The notes beneath the pieces were generated by a model. That model had not been told where the DNA came from and did no database searches. It saw only the letters and a list, made by a program, of their open reading frames with translations. A stretch of DNA of 64,000 bases, taken from the NCBI GenBank assembly GCA_034440615.1, contig JAOTOM010004783.1, positions 125,001 through 189,000 of the forward strand, written 5' to 3'. The translations under genes were made by a program, and so were the position numbers. Positions within the stretch are counted from its first letter, which is position 1, and each line of letters starts with the position of its first letter. The stretch comes from Ashinkailepas kermadecensis (lineage: Eukaryota; Arthropoda; Thecostraca; Neolepadidae). This document shows, one piece after another, positions 41,483 to 54,662 of this stretch.

Positions 41483-42705
41483 AATGGATCTGTTTTGCAT
41501 ATTCTGTAAAACTTTCGGGTCCAGGTCATCAAAAGTCATTGATCTTGGACTGGCAAAAGTGAGTGATGTTTCCAAATATTCAAAGTACCGCCATTTAAAG
41601 TAGCAGCAATATATAAGCACCAAACTCCGATCATGCTGCCCTTTCATCTAGACAAACAAACTCCTATCTGGAAATTTAAATTCATATCAATGCTACTGAC
41701 CATAGTTCAGGCCAATTTCTGTGCTTTTCCTACCGTATTCGGTGGGAAAATTCAATCTGGGAATTTTCTCGCCCAATATGATACAGCGCATGTAATAAGC
41801 ATTCGGGGTCAAATTACGTGTGAAAAGTCAACGACATAACGCCAGGCCATTTATCATGTAGATTCTAAACAACGCCATCTTATACAAATTGTTGCTGTTC
41901 CTCGCCAAGCGGTATCTGAATTCATGTTCAGTGCGACATGACATTGAATGGCTAACGAATGACCTGACATGACCTGGTTTCGTGTGAATTAACCTTATTT
42001 GACCGGATTTGACCTGCCTTTGGAATTACTTTCCAATCAGTGGGCACTTGGACGAAGGCTGAAGAGATCATTTTGTCGATATATGCATTGTCCCAGTGTA
42101 ACCTGAGGTCAGATTGCGATGTCAGAAGCTGTACGGTTCACGAAAAAGTGTCAGTATCTTAGTTATTTTTGGAACACATCTGTATCGCATCCATGTGTGC
42201 ATTGACAGTTTAAAAGCCCCAAAGTGGAGGCAACAACGACAAGGTCCCCTTTACAAGACATTTTCCCTTTTAATAAAACTCATATGCATTGTCAAGGCAT
42301 TTTTACTTCGAAACTCACGATGCTCATGACATCCACGCCTATGGTTGCCATCCCAAATTGATATATTGGGGCATACAGCTCGCAAGAGAACAGCTGTTCA
42401 TGCGGCTTCAGGATGTTTCACCGCGGCTGCCAACTCCGGCGCGGCGACAGCAACCGTGAGCCGGTGACAGCAGGAGACAGGACTAAAAACTATGGCCGCC
42501 GCGAGGTAAAGTAGCTTTTCCGACCACCATCGAGATGCCTGACTACTGATGCTCAGGAACCCTTCGGAGATTCCAACGAGGAGGCCTGGGAGAAGACGAA
42601 GTTATCCGATGAGAAGCCATATTTCAAACATGTCTAGCAGAGTGTATGACCACACGCACCGCAAAAATAACCAGGAAAAGTACGAAGATGAAACTCAGTT
42701 ATTAC
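41483..42705. other. intergenic sequence without recognised features
   Basis: Mixed-composition unique DNA; no motif, RNA gene or repeat recognised. Confidence 0.5.
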
Positions 42706-42712
42706 TATGATA

Positions 42713-42903
42713 AACCAATTTGTCTGATCTGTCTGATTTGTCTGATCTATCTGATTTGTCTGATTTGTCTGATTTGTCTGATTTGTCTGATTTGTCTGAT
42801 TTATCTGACCTGTGACTTGTTTGATTTACTTCATTTGTCTCATTTGTTTCAATTGTCTGATTTGTCTGATGTGTCTGATGTGTCGGATTTGTCTGATTTG
42901 TGA
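42713..42903. repeat. 9-bp repeat (TTGTCTGAT)n, ~20 copies
   Basis: Simple 9-mer array with TTG/CTG/TTA variants. Confidence 0.95.
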
Positions 42904-43479
42904 TCAGATCAAACACATGCGCGTATGAAATGCATACGGTCAGAATCAAGATATTCCGGCTGGGTCGTCAATGCAGTGACTGGCCCGGTTCGGCCATGTC
43001 ACACCCCTCAAGGTCTAAGCTCCTTCCTTTAATGAAGAATGCTTTTGACAGAAGGGCTGAGTGTAAAGAAACAGCTGAAGAAGACCAACTATCGGGCGCA
43101 AGGGCCGGGCGGCGGCCGTCGGGCACTGTCGCTCACTTGAATCCAAAAGGGCTTGCTCTAACGAAGGGACGGCACCATCTGTAGTTGTCGGCACTTTTCG
43201 CTACTGCACCCACCCCACGGTGTCAGGTCTGAGGAGCTAAATACAGTGAACAGCCAGGTAGATTCTTATTACTATTCTCAGAATGGAGAATGTCTATTTC
43301 AAACTGAATTTGTCAATAATGTCGATCTGAATGATAATCTAAATGGAGTCTCCCTAAGCTTTGATATCCCTCTAGAAAGTCGCGTAAATGCATACATGTG
43401 AATGGATATATATGTATACATATATATGTATGTATATATGCATAAATATACCTAAATATATTTATATGTGTTTCGGGGC

Positions 43480-44165
43480 GGGGGGGGGGTCAATCCACTG
43501 TCAGACTGACTCAGATATCCGCTATGGGGTGCCCATAAAGTTCGTGAAATCGTACCGAGTCCCAAAAATATCGTGCTTACTAAAATAAAACTCGACCACC
43601 AAAAATCACAAAGGGACTCCATCGTATGGACCCGAGAACCGAAAAAAATAAGAACAGGTCCCAAAAGAAAGTTTTCCGAATGGTCTATATACTCTAAAGG
43701 GTGCCATTGGCTAAAAGAAAACTCGTTGAGCAGCCGCAGTGGCGTACCAGAGGGAAATGCTCCCCCGTCCTCCTGAAAAGATAGGTTCCCAAGAATCGCG
43801 CCGGGGTCCCCGAAAAGTCGTACTGCGTCCCAAAAAATTCGCATCGGGTCCCCAGAATTCGCGTGGTGCTCTAAATATATACAGCGGCTACCAAAAAACT
43901 CGCGGCGGGCCCGACGGGGCCCGCCAAAATCGCGCTGGAAGCGCGACGGGGCCCGCCAAAAATCGTGACGGGGCGCGAAAATTCGCACCCCGCGGGGTGC
44001 GTTGAGTACAACGCACCCCGCGAACTCACGTCGAGCCTCCCAAATATCGCGCTCGGGACCCAAAATTGTCTCTGGTAGTCCAAAAAATTATGGTCGGGGC
44101 ATCAAAAATTCCCCCGAGGCTCCCAAAATTGGTGTAGATGGCCCCAAATAAGCACAGCGTGGGAC
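43480..44165. repeat. degenerate ~28-bp repeats, orientation A
   Basis: Many diverged copies of CCCAAAAATCGCGxCGGG-like motifs (for example CCGCCAAAATCGCGCTGG, GGACCCAAAATTGTCTC, GTCCCAAAAATATCGTG). Same consensus as 44320-44960 but in opposite orientation. Confidence 0.6.
43980..44024. repeat. imperfect palindrome around CGCACCCCGCGGGGTGCG
   Basis: CGCACCCCGCGGGGTGCG is an 18-bp perfect palindrome at about 43984-44001. The same GCACCCCGCG core recurs 20 bp later (AACGCACCCCGCGAAC). Confidence 0.75.
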
Positions 44166-44319
44166 AAAAATCGTTGAATTCAATTCGATGATTAGTTTGC
44201 TTTCCACATTTTCTGGAGGTTAAGAAATCCGGATTGCCGCTGAACTTTGATGCACGTCATCGCGTTCGTTAAATACGCTCCCAGATTGGCTACCGAACCG
44301 AGGCCCTAGCTAGGTGTTC

Positions 44320-44965
44320 TTTTTGTTGGACCCGTTGCGTTTTTCTTCGTTACGGATGGGCTGCAGGATGGGCTGTAGGGCTGCAGCCAATTTTTGTAAG
44401 TGGTCCGGCACATTTTTGAGACCCTGTCTCTTGAGATTGTTGAGACCCTGGCTTTGTTGCTTTTTGTGCACCGACGATGTTTTTGAGATACCGGCACGTT
44501 GTCAAAGGTCCCCGATGTGTTAATTCAGTGCACGGTTTTTGTTCATTTTTTTTAGGATCATATCGCGTTTGTGAAATCCCAGCACGAATTTGGTGGCTCC
44601 GGTATAATTTCTCGAGGTCCGGCGCGATTTGTCGGGCCCAGGCGCGTGGTGACGGGGGAACCGACGCCAGTTTTCTGGGCTCGACGCAATTTTTGGGGAC
44701 TTCTTCTGGATTTCATTCAAACCCGAGTCCTGGTCTGATTCTTCGGGCTTCAGGCACCATATTTGTGTGCCACGCCCAGCGTTTTTGGATCATCGATACT
44801 TTTTTCTGGGCCGTACGCGATTTTTGTTGGCATCTGATTGTATGTTTGTGGCTTTGGAGCGAATTTCGTGGTTCGGAGATTTATTTTTTGGTATCTCTCC
44901 TTATTTTGGAGAGCTCCGGCTTGATTTTTGTCGAGTCCCGATACGAATTTTCTCAGCGAACGAAG
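44320..44965. repeat. degenerate ~28-bp repeats, orientation B
   Basis: Diverged copies of GGTCCGGCGCGATTTxTxGGG and CGACGCAATTTTTGGGGAC: the reverse complement of the consensus at 43480-44165. The two blocks face each other across about 150 bp. Confidence 0.6.
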
Positions 44966-47089
44966 CATTCCACACCTCAAATATGGCACAAGACTATCAT
45001 GTGGCAGCAATTAGCGAAACGTAATTAGCGGCCTAGCAGAAATCGCACGAAGTGTGGCGAATGCACCGAATGCGCAAGGCGGGTGCACACGTGCACGAAC
45101 GTCGGCATTTTGGCGACCAGGCGTTATTAACTGGAATGCCTGAAATTGGAAAATTTTACATTTTAAAGTGATTTGTACAGGTGTAACTTCAGCAGCGTGA
45201 GGTGACTTATCAAGGGGTACCAAAATACAAATCTTCGAACAGGATAGGGGGAGTTAGAGTTGAAATCCAGTGACTCAGAAACGATGGTAATAAATTGAGC
45301 CCACTCCACAGGACAATTAAGCTGGTCACGAATTGTTTTGCTTCAAGCATAAAAGTTCGTCCCTTTGAAAATAGTGGTCGAAATTCGAGGACTTTTTTAA
45401 TGGGGTAGGTAGGCCTCTTCCAGATCCGTTTGCTTCCCTTAGCGCAAATCCTAGGTATGCCACTGCCTCTGCCTAAGGATAAGCTTCCGCTCTCCCCTCC
45501 CGCTCAAGCAAGCTTCCAGATCCGACCTTAGGCTGCGAGTTGCTTCTCCAACTCAATTGTTTCAAACATTGTTTTCACGATTTGCTTGCAATGTTTGAGC
45601 GATATCGCAAAGCCTATTGTATCATGATGTCATGTTAACTGTGGGGGATCCTCCAATGATGCGCAAATGTCTTCCTTTTTAGGGGCAAATTTCTCCGATC
45701 CCATCCAAATCCTTCATTTCCGTGGCATACTTTGTCGCCGTCATACCTCCTAGTGAACATTTCTTAAAGTATGACATGTGATATAGCAATCACAAACTCC
45801 TGAAATATTATACAATAACATGACAAAATGAATACTGTTGCAACAGAGCGTTATCCGACCCCGCATCACATTGCATTTTCAAAATATACATCAATATTTT
45901 GACAACATTGCAACCGCAACCGCAAGTTGGTGCTGATGTGACATTGCACTTCCAATGCAATATCGATATTGCCACAACATTGCTTTCGCAATGTTAACTT
46001 TCAACAAGTAAATATTTGTTACAAAGCTGTTTGTTACCAGGGCAAGAGGCATCCAAAGACTGAAAAGGAGACCCCTATTCTGATACAGAACGTCCACAGG
46101 ACGCAAGAGGAGGGCCCGCAAAACGAGTAGGAGGGTCCCGGCAAATGAGACAGCTCCTCTAAGCCGGCACAGGAGGCCTCAAATAGAGCGTAGGACTCCC
46201 TTCCCCGGGACACACTGGGATGGCCCAACGGCGTCAGGGAGTCCTCAGGAAGTGAGACGAGATCTCTACTACGGTACAGGAGGAACCTAAAATGACACAG
46301 GAGGCAATTGGCACGAATGGGAAGGTTTCAAATTTAGCAGGGGTACATCAGGAAATGAAACGGCCCGGTAGGTGAGGCCCCTAATTGGAAAGAAGAGGTC
46401 CAAGGACGAAGGATTGACGGCACGATAAACTCGATAAAAATTATGCTGTTGAACTCCAAAGGGTTTCGAATACTCATAAGAATCGGAGCCGGCTTAGCGG
46501 ACATCAGCTGACGGCCAGACACCGAGTCGTCGGTCACGTGGCTTTGTCATTATGCACGCCACATGTGTGTTCTCCGAGGCCGTGCGCGGGCGACCTAGAT
46601 CAGACGGTGTCGGTCTGATTGAGGATACCGCTCTGAGCGGTTGTGTGAGGAGTGGACTGAGCTGACAGCGTGTGAGACAAAGCGGACCGTGACACAAGGC
46701 GACACGTATCCTAGTTCGGTAATATTGTATTTATGCTTGAGATAATCACAGAGGCGGGCCATGGGGCGAGCCTCAAAGGGACTCTGAGGGAAAAAGGGGT
46801 CTCCAGGTACCCCATCGAATTAGGGATTCTAATTTTGATCCCTTTTTATTGTGCATTTCATGGCACCTCCAATCTTCAGCGTCGCACATTTGCTTTACCA
46901 AAAATATTGTTGAGCAATGACGTGTACATTTTCTTTCTACTGTAGATGGCGAGTAAGGCGGCTTCGTGGGGTGCATGTATTGCGACTATGATGGCGGTGT
47001 CGTCAGAGGAGATGGGGAGCTGCCAATTCCACTCGCTCTTGTCATTTCCTTGTCGCTTCATTTGCTGCACTGCCTTAGGGATGTCCTCT
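44966..47089. other. intergenic sequence with decayed repeats
   Basis: No gene recognised. From about 46060 to 46400, motifs such as ACAGGAGG-CCxxAAATGA recur irregularly every 25-30 bp, suggesting another decayed array. At 45890-46000, AACATTGC/GCAATGTT words recur on both strands. Confidence 0.4.
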
Positions 47090-47226
47090 CACTTTTATCG
47101 TCTCTTTACCTGACCCTCCCAACTGGGTGCTAATTCGAGCGCGTGAAGCGACTTGAACCCTATCTTGCCCGGCCAGGGGAGGTCAGTGCAGGTCAGCGCT
47201 CTAACCAACTGAACTACCGAGGCGGC
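47090..47226 (-). mobile_element. tRNA-derived SINE-like sequence
   Basis: On the minus strand: A box TAGTTCAGTTGG followed by TTAGAGCGCTGACCTGCAC and B box GGGTTCAAGTC, tRNA-like, then an unrelated body (GCACCCAGTTGGGAGGGTCA). Stems do not pair well enough for a tRNA gene. No target duplication identified. Confidence 0.6.
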
Positions 47227-48420
47227 AACATTTCTAACTGCATCTGGTTGCCTTTCTTTCGCATAGGAGCAAGGATGCTTCTTCTTTGAGCTAGGAAGAG
47301 CTGCACGTATTCCCTGGGCTGATTTAAATGATCAGTAATTATCTCTCCAATCAGTTCACGAAGAAAAATTATGAAAAGCCTCATATGCCGGACACCTTAT
47401 TTCGTACCATTTTTGACACAGCCATTTCCTCGTCTGCTGCTTCTGCTGCTTCGGATAACCTTTCGTGAAGCCTGAATATATTAAATGCTCAACTGTCGAT
47501 ATATTCAGGATTCATAAAACACAGAATGAAGTGCACATAGGCGCACACAATGAGTCATCTTTGCTTAAAAGCATGCACCGTACACGACGTATACAGTGTT
47601 CTGATGTATGTTACATGGGCAATGCTTCCGAAACTGGGTTATTTGCTCGAATTACCCTCCTTTGACGCATCGACACAGCGATCGATCGCGTTGATCTACG
47701 CTGGGTGGTTCTAAGAAAATGTGATGTTGGATTCTATCTCTTTGCTATCTACTCAGCTGGGCTATAGATATTGCACAGCATAAATAAGCATTGTGCCCTC
47801 AGAATACCTTAAGTTCATTTAATGTTTGCCAACTCTTCTCGTTATTACCGATCACCTGAACGAACATTATATTACCCATATATGTTCACATATATGCACA
47901 GCCTAAAGCTAGCATAAGCTGCTGTTCTTTGCTAATAATTTGCTTAAAACCGCAAGGTATGCACCAATTCTTTGCTCACGTTAAGTGCAATAAAATAAAT
48001 GCTATTAAATAACACTTTTAGCTTAATTCGATCTATAATTCTGTCCTTATAAATGCCAATTGTAATGTTTCCTTATATAATGGTTTCTTTAGCCGATTTG
48101 GTGAAGTTCGGCAAGCAGACTATTTATTGTTCAGCTTCCTCATCTTATGGTGACACTTATTTTGTGGCAGTGCACGAAGTTAAAAAAAAGTAAAACCAAT
48201 TAATTTAGACAAATGTGCACAGTGCACTTAAATTTGGAATGTGTGCTCCATATTCAGCAGAGCAGCTCGAATGTAGAAAAATGCGATCTATTTCGACAAA
48301 TGCACATTGAAGTACAACCGGCTTTAGCCAAAATTGGCTGAAATCTGCCGACATCGGCTGATCTGCAGAGTATGGTGCACGAATCTGACTTTGAAATGCA
48401 CGATGCCGAATTTTCAAATT
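47227..48420. other. AT-rich intergenic sequence
   Basis: No gene, RNA or repeat recognised. Confidence 0.5.
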
Positions 48421-48424
48421 AGTA

Positions 48425-48550
48425 TGGATGTCACTATGTCCCTTAAGTACCACAGGTGTCACACCGTCCCTTAATTAGCACAGGTGTCACGCTGTCCCTG
48501 AATTAGCACAGGTACCACATTGCCCCTTAATTAGCACAGGCATCATGCCG
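48425..48550. repeat. ~33-bp repeat, 4 copies
   Basis: Unit TGTCACRCTGTCCCTTAATT followed by AGCACAGG. Confidence 0.85.
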
Positions 48551-49985
48551 TCCCTTTTGTCTTACACTGTGTCCTTTCTGTAGGGAAGTCCTTATTGGCA
48601 CGCGAAAGTCTAGCAACCTCTTGTTCGCGATAACTCCAGTCACGAAAGTACCAGTACCTTTTGCTGCCCTGTATTGCACTGCAGCACTCCACGATCACAC
48701 GAGAACTACAGACACCGTACAGTACGTTCTCCTCAGAAGGTAAGCCGTGACACTGCCTTTCCTATGAATTTATAAGCCGAATTTAGTTGGGTAGCCCGCG
48801 CGCACGGAGCACACAAGTACAGATGCGCCCGCTTTGAGTTTTCAAGCCGGACTGGCTGGGGCCGTACGGCCGCTAGTGACTTCGGAAGACCCCCGGTCGC
48901 GGATTGGTCGAGGGCGCAGAAGCCTCCTTGACGTCATATCCATGTCGACGGCCTTCTAGAAGGGGAAGTGGTCTGTTTCTAGTGGCGGTGACGATGTGTT
49001 ACGTTTACGGTACACTTTTACAATCGCAAGGCTTACGGGATTATATCAATTACGGTTACGGGACAGCCAAACGTATAACTTTATGTGAACACAGTTACAT
49101 CTAGCATTAACGACGGCGGCGGTACGCGCCGGTCGAATAAAGGTCACGTCTCTAGCGCCTGGCTAGCGGGGTGTCAGCCGGAAGGAGAGAGGGGAAGGTA
49201 CAATGTCCAATGAACGGCGACCTCGTTGGGGCGATGGCTGCTGACGTAGGCAACAGACAGGCGACGCCAGTCTCGGAGCCGGGTACTTGTCGCGCCATGA
49301 ACGAAGTGGTATTGCTGAATTATATGGGATCAAGACGCTCAAAAACTAACTCTCTTACATTTCCGATTAGTTCATGCCACATGCAACCACCCACCGCGGC
49401 ACCCTTTATCCAACTGACACGGGCCACGCAGCTTCCCTGCCTCGGAACACGCAGGACACGTGGCATGACGACATGAACACGTGATCCGTGGCTGGAGGAT
49501 TGGCGCAGCTGGTTCGACCAGCATCGGCTAAATTTTGCCATGAAGCAAAGCGAACACAAAATGCGAGTACTCCCAAAAATATTTCGGCGGAAACTGCTGC
49601 AAAAAAACGACATAAAAACAGAGTCCAATTCCGAGTAGATAATTAGAACAAACGCATTATATTTTTAGATAATTAATACTTAGAACGCAAAGAAGTTCCA
49701 CATACATAATAACACACAGCAAACATGGGAATACACTGTCTCGGGCCTGGTCTTCATTCGTAACTAGAATTAAAACACAACATTTCCCTGGAATCAATTT
49801 TTTTTCACATCACGAGCAGTACACAAGGGCACCCTTTGACTTTCGTGTCTGCTGACGCGTTGGTTATGGGTACTGAAGTAGACTTCCCCGATATATTTGC
49901 CACTTAAAATTCAGTTATAAGTACTAAAGGGGCGATAACAATGAAGAGGGCTCCATGACTGCCGTCACGAGCCGACGAGCCGACG
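48551..49985. other. intergenic sequence without recognised gene
   Basis: GC content rises at 48780-49300. The reading frames of 66-102 codons have no recognisable motifs. A 5' non-coding exon of the forkhead gene could lie here but cannot be supported. Confidence 0.4.
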
Positions 49986-49989
49986 AGCC

Positions 49990-50515
49990 GACGCCAGCAC
50001 CATGGTCGCGACAGGTCCGGCTCATCGATCGTCTGTTGTCTCCTTATATGGTGATCAGAGGTGCCCAATGGTGATCAGAGGTCACTGTCAGGGACTCCCG
50101 TGATCGTCTGTTGTCCCCAGTCACCAATGGTGATCAGAGGTCGCCGTCAGGGACTCCCGTGATCCTCTGTTGTCTACAGTCACCAATGGTGATCAGAGGT
50201 CACTGTCAGAGACTCCCGTGATCGTCTGTTGTCTCCAGTCACCAATGGTGATCAGAGGTCACTGTCAGGGACTCCCGTGATCGTCTGCTGTCCCCAGTCA
50301 CCAATGGTGATCAGAGGTCGCCGTAAGGGACTCCCGTGATCCTCTGTTGTCTACAGTCACCAATGGTGATCAGAGGTCACTGTCAGGGACTCCCGTGATC
50401 GTCTGTTGTCTCCATTCACCAATGGTGATCAGAGGTCACTGTCAGGGACTCCCATGATCGTCTGTTGTCTCCAGTCACCAATGGTGATCATTGTCAGTGA
50501 CACTTGTGATCGTCA
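49990..50515. repeat. 59-60 bp minisatellite, ~8 copies
   Basis: Unit CACCAATGGTGATCAGAGGT, CACTGTCAGGGACTCCCGTG, ATCGTCTGTTGTCTCCAGT, preceded by a short GACGAGCC triplication. Confidence 0.95.
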
Positions 50516-50639
50516 AAAGATGTCGATCACTCCCACCTGTGATGGACACCGTCGGTGATATTTGGTGACTTATGCTTGACTCTAGTGAAGCGTGGATGTG
50601 CCCACAGTACATTCGCATTATTGGTTATTGGTTTGGCGA

Positions 50640-50770
50640 CTAGTCCACTCTTGTGTCCTATAGCGTCGCCAACCTGTCATGCCGATTGATTTCGGGTGAA
50701 GAGTAGCGAAAGGTGGGACTCGAGCCCAGAACCTTTCGGTTGGGAGATCGACACCCTACTCTTAGAGTAC
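50640..50770 (-). mobile_element. SINE copy related to the one at 5659-5868
   Basis: Shares the unusual body (TATAGCGTCGCCAACCT, then CATGCCGATTG on the plus strand) with 5729-5763. A tRNA-like part with B box GGCTCGAGTCC follows on the minus strand. The A box is lost or diverged, and no target duplication is evident. Confidence 0.7.
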
Positions 50771-51375
50771 ATGCTTCCCGTGAATGTGTGTAGTTGGATG
50801 GGTGCTGTATGGATTGTTTTTCATAATGTAAACATCGAATTGTTAGGTATCAAATTGTACATGTAAGATATCAAAAGAATAAGCGAGGCCAGATGATTGC
50901 ATGCGGTTACATGCAAACTGCACGCCTGTGGTTATGCTAGGATACACACAGTACTCACGTACGAGGAGCAGAAGCATGAGTGTCTTGGCCAGCTGCTCAG
51001 AGTACGCCTTGTAGTCTGTACCGTCGTGCAGTGGAGTAGTGCGGCACAGTCCATTTCGACCAGAAGAGGGGCGGCGCCTTTCCGGACGGCGGCCGTTCCC
51101 GTTGGACGGCCTCTCCCCGGTGGGCGGCGCGTCGCTCTCGGGGGCGGCTCCCGGCCCGCCGGCCGCGCTCCAACCGCAGCCAGTTCGTCGGTGTCGACGA
51201 TTCGCCAGCCCCATCGGCGCCGACGACAGCCACTGACTGTCTGCGGCGTCCGTCAGTCTCGCCGCCAATCGGCTAGAGCTGTCGACGTCGAACGCGCCAG
51301 ACAAAACGAGACAGGGCGACTGAGAGCAGGTCAGTCGCAGGGCAGGTCGGTCGCAGGACGCGTCAGTCAAATAGC

Positions 51376-51476
51376 ACGCCCGTCGCGGGACAGCGGGACA
51401 GCGGGACAGCGGGACAGCGGGACAGCGGGACAGCAGGACAGCGGGACAGCGGGACAGCGGGACAGCGGGACAGCGT
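51376..51476. repeat. 10-bp repeat (GGGACAGCGG-type) in forkhead 5' region
   Basis: About ten copies of GACAGCGG/GACAGCAGGA, ending 40 bp before the predicted start codon and so probably in the 5' UTR or promoter. Confidence 0.9.
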
Positions 51477-51515
51477 AGCCGAGGGCAGCCTGACGTGCGC
51501 CACGCTCAGGGCGAA

Positions 51516-52149
51516 ATGCACATGGGGCCGCAGCGGCCTGTGGCGTCCAGTCAGCTGTGCGACCTGGACACCAAGCAGACGGTGTACGTGTCGTCGCCGT
51601 TCAGCGAACCGGTGCGCTACCAGCCGACTCAGACGGAGGCCGACTGGAGCAGACAGTGGCCGCTGCCGCCCAGCCCGTACCCCACGCCGGAGGCGGCACT
51701 CTCGCCCGAGCTGTACGGCGAGCCGCGGCCGCCGCCGGCAGCAGCGGCGGCCGCAGAGGCCCGGCCGGCCGGCCCGCAGCCGCAGCACGAGCCCGGCCAG
51801 GACGGCGACGTGGCCAGTCTGCTCTGGCTGCTCGACTACAGGCTGGACCACCTGCTGGAGCCGCCGCCGGCCGACGTCAGTCCTGGACAGCACGGCCACC
51901 AGCAACAGCAACAGCAACAGCAACAATTTCCACAGCAGCAGCAGCAGCAGCAGCAGCAGCTACATCATCACCCCCACCATCAGCAACAGCAGCAGCAGCA
52001 GCAGCAGCAACAACAACAACAGCAACAGCAAAGATATGAGGAGCAGCAACAGCGGCTTTCCTGTCCGCCGCCCAGCCACTGGGACGCTGCCAACCTCCAA
52101 ACAGTGGCAAACGATCAGCTGAAGAGCGCACAGACACGAGACCGACAGG
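51516..52149 (+). CDS. forkhead gene exon 1 (Gln/Pro/Ala-rich N-terminus)
   Basis: Start at ATG 51516 (MHMGPQRP); a second ATG lies two codons later, and the upstream in-frame GTG at 51495 is not a credible start. The product has Pro/Ala-rich stretches, the [18 protein letters not shown] block, then several poly-Gln runs with His (about 51900-52060, CAG/CAA repeats). The donor GACAGG|GTAAGT after 52149 is the first copy of a 58-bp array. Confidence 0.8.
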
Positions 52150-54354
52150 GTAAGTTGCCCGCCTCTGGTGATATACCATCACCACGGGCATACACGAGAC
52201 CAACAGGGTAAGTTGCCCGCCTCTGGTGGTACGCCATACGTCAGACACGAGACCGACAGGGTAAGTTGCCCGCCTCTGGTGATATACCATCACCACGGGC
52301 ATACACGAGACCAACAGGGTAAGTTGCCCGCCTCTGGTGGTACGCCATCGCTACGTGCAGACACGAGACCGACAGGGTAAGTTGCCCGCCTATGGTGATA
52401 TACCATCACCACGGGCATACACGAGACCAACTGGGTAAGTTCCCCGCCTCTGGTGGTACGCCATCGCCACGTGCAGACACGAGACCGACAGGGTAAGTTG
52501 CCCGCCTATGGTGATATACCATCACCACGGGCATACACGAGACCAACAGGGTAAGTTGCCCGCCTCTGGTGGTACGCCATCACCACGTGCAGACACGAGA
52601 CCGACAGGGTAAGTTGCCCGCCTCTGGTGGTACGCCATCACCACGTGCAGACACGAGACCGACAGGGTAAGTTGCCCGCCTATGGTGATATACCATCACC
52701 ACGGGCATACACGAGACCAACAGGGTAAGTTTCCCGCCTCTGGTGGTACGCCATCACCACGTGCAGACACGAGACCGACAGGGTAAGTTGCCCGTCTCTA
52801 GTGGTACGCCATCGCTACGTGCAGACACGAGACCGACAGGGTAAGTTGCCCGCCTATGGTGATATACCATCACCACGGGCAGACACGAGACCGACAGGGT
52901 AAGTTGCCCGCCTATGGTGATATACCATCACCACGGGCATACACGAGACCAACAGGGTAAGTTGCCCGCCTATGGTGATATACCATCACCACGGGCAGAC
53001 ACGAGACCGACAGGGTAAGTTGCCCGCCTCTGGTGGTACGCCATCACCACGGGCAGACACGAGACCGACAGGGTAAGTTGCCCGTCTCTAGTGGTACGCC
53101 ATCGCTACGTGCAGACACGAGACCGACAGGGTAAGTCGCCCGCCTCTGGTGGTACGCCATCACTACGTACAGACACGAGACCGACAGGGTAAGTTGCCCG
53201 TCTCTAGTGGTACGCCATCGCTACGTGCAGACACGAGACCGACAGGGTAAGTTGCCCGCCTCTGGTGGTACGCCATCACCACGGGCAGACACGAGACCGA
53301 CAGGGTAAGTTGCCCGTCTCTGGTGGTACGCCATCGCTACGTGCAGACACGAGACCGACAGGGTAAGTTGCCCGCCTATGGTGATATACCATCACCACGG
53401 GCAGACACGAGACCGACAGGGTAAGTTGCCCGCCTATTGTGATATACCATCACCACGGGCAGACACGAGACCGACAGGGTAGTTGCCCGCCTATTGTGAT
53501 ATACCATCACCACGGGCAGACACGAGACCGACAGGGTAAGTTGCCCGCCTATGGTGATATACCATCACTACGTACAGACACGAGACCGACAGGGTAAGTT
53601 GCCCGCCTCTGGTGGTACGCCATCACCACGTACAGACACGAGACCGACAGGGTAAGTTGCCCGCCTATGGTGATATACCATCACAACGAGCAGACACGAG
53701 ACCGACAGGGTAAGTTGCCCGCCTCTGGTGGTACGCCATCGCCACGTGCAGACACGAGACCGACAGGGTAAGTTGCCCGCCTCTGGTGGTACGCCATCGC
53801 CAACTCGATACCCTTGTGGCCGCCACGGACATGTGCTGCTCCCCGGTGGAGCACAGTAATTCACAGTAATTCGGACAAGATAAGCGCCGCAGAAACCATC
53901 AAAGACAGCTATGGGCTCTGTCAAAATGATCAACGGACATAGCAATTGCCAACCCCGATCTGATTAAGTGTACTTTCATGACTCTCATAAATAATAGTGG
54001 GAATCATTCGGAGAGGAGCGCTCGTATTGCACCCGTGTATTTTTTGTGGGGTGAATTAACGACCCAATAAATAAAAATGAATGGCTTTGCCAGTTGCAAA
54101 GCCACCACTAAATACTCGATACAGATCTTCTATGCACGTACTATTTACACTGGACAGCTTCGTATGTATGCCGCACCTGGTGATCGTCGTCCTTCGTGGG
54201 GGGGGGGCTCACTCTAGGATGTTTCGTTACAAGAGCCGAAAACTGCGCACAGTAACGAGCCGCCGTTTACCGTGACTATTGGTAGTCATCATTTGCAGAG
54301 CCATTGGTGCAATTTTTGGTCAGGTCATATCAGCTCATTAAATTATGTAATTAG

Positions 54355-54390
<36 letters not shown>

Positions 54391-54467
54391 ATATGTATAT
54401 ATTTATATGTATATATATATATATATACATATATGTATATATATATGTATATATATACATATACATA

Positions 54468-54521
<54 letters not shown>

Positions 54522-54524
54522 ATA

Positions 54525-54575
<51 letters not shown>

Positions 54576-54604
54576 GTATATATATACATATACATATGCA
54601 TATA

Positions 54605-54662
<58 letters not shown>

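Noticed and set aside
52131..53806. CRISPR-like regular repeats
   Set aside because: Units are head-to-tail with no unique spacers, lie in an animal intron and include an exon end; this is a minisatellite. The same applies to all other arrays here.
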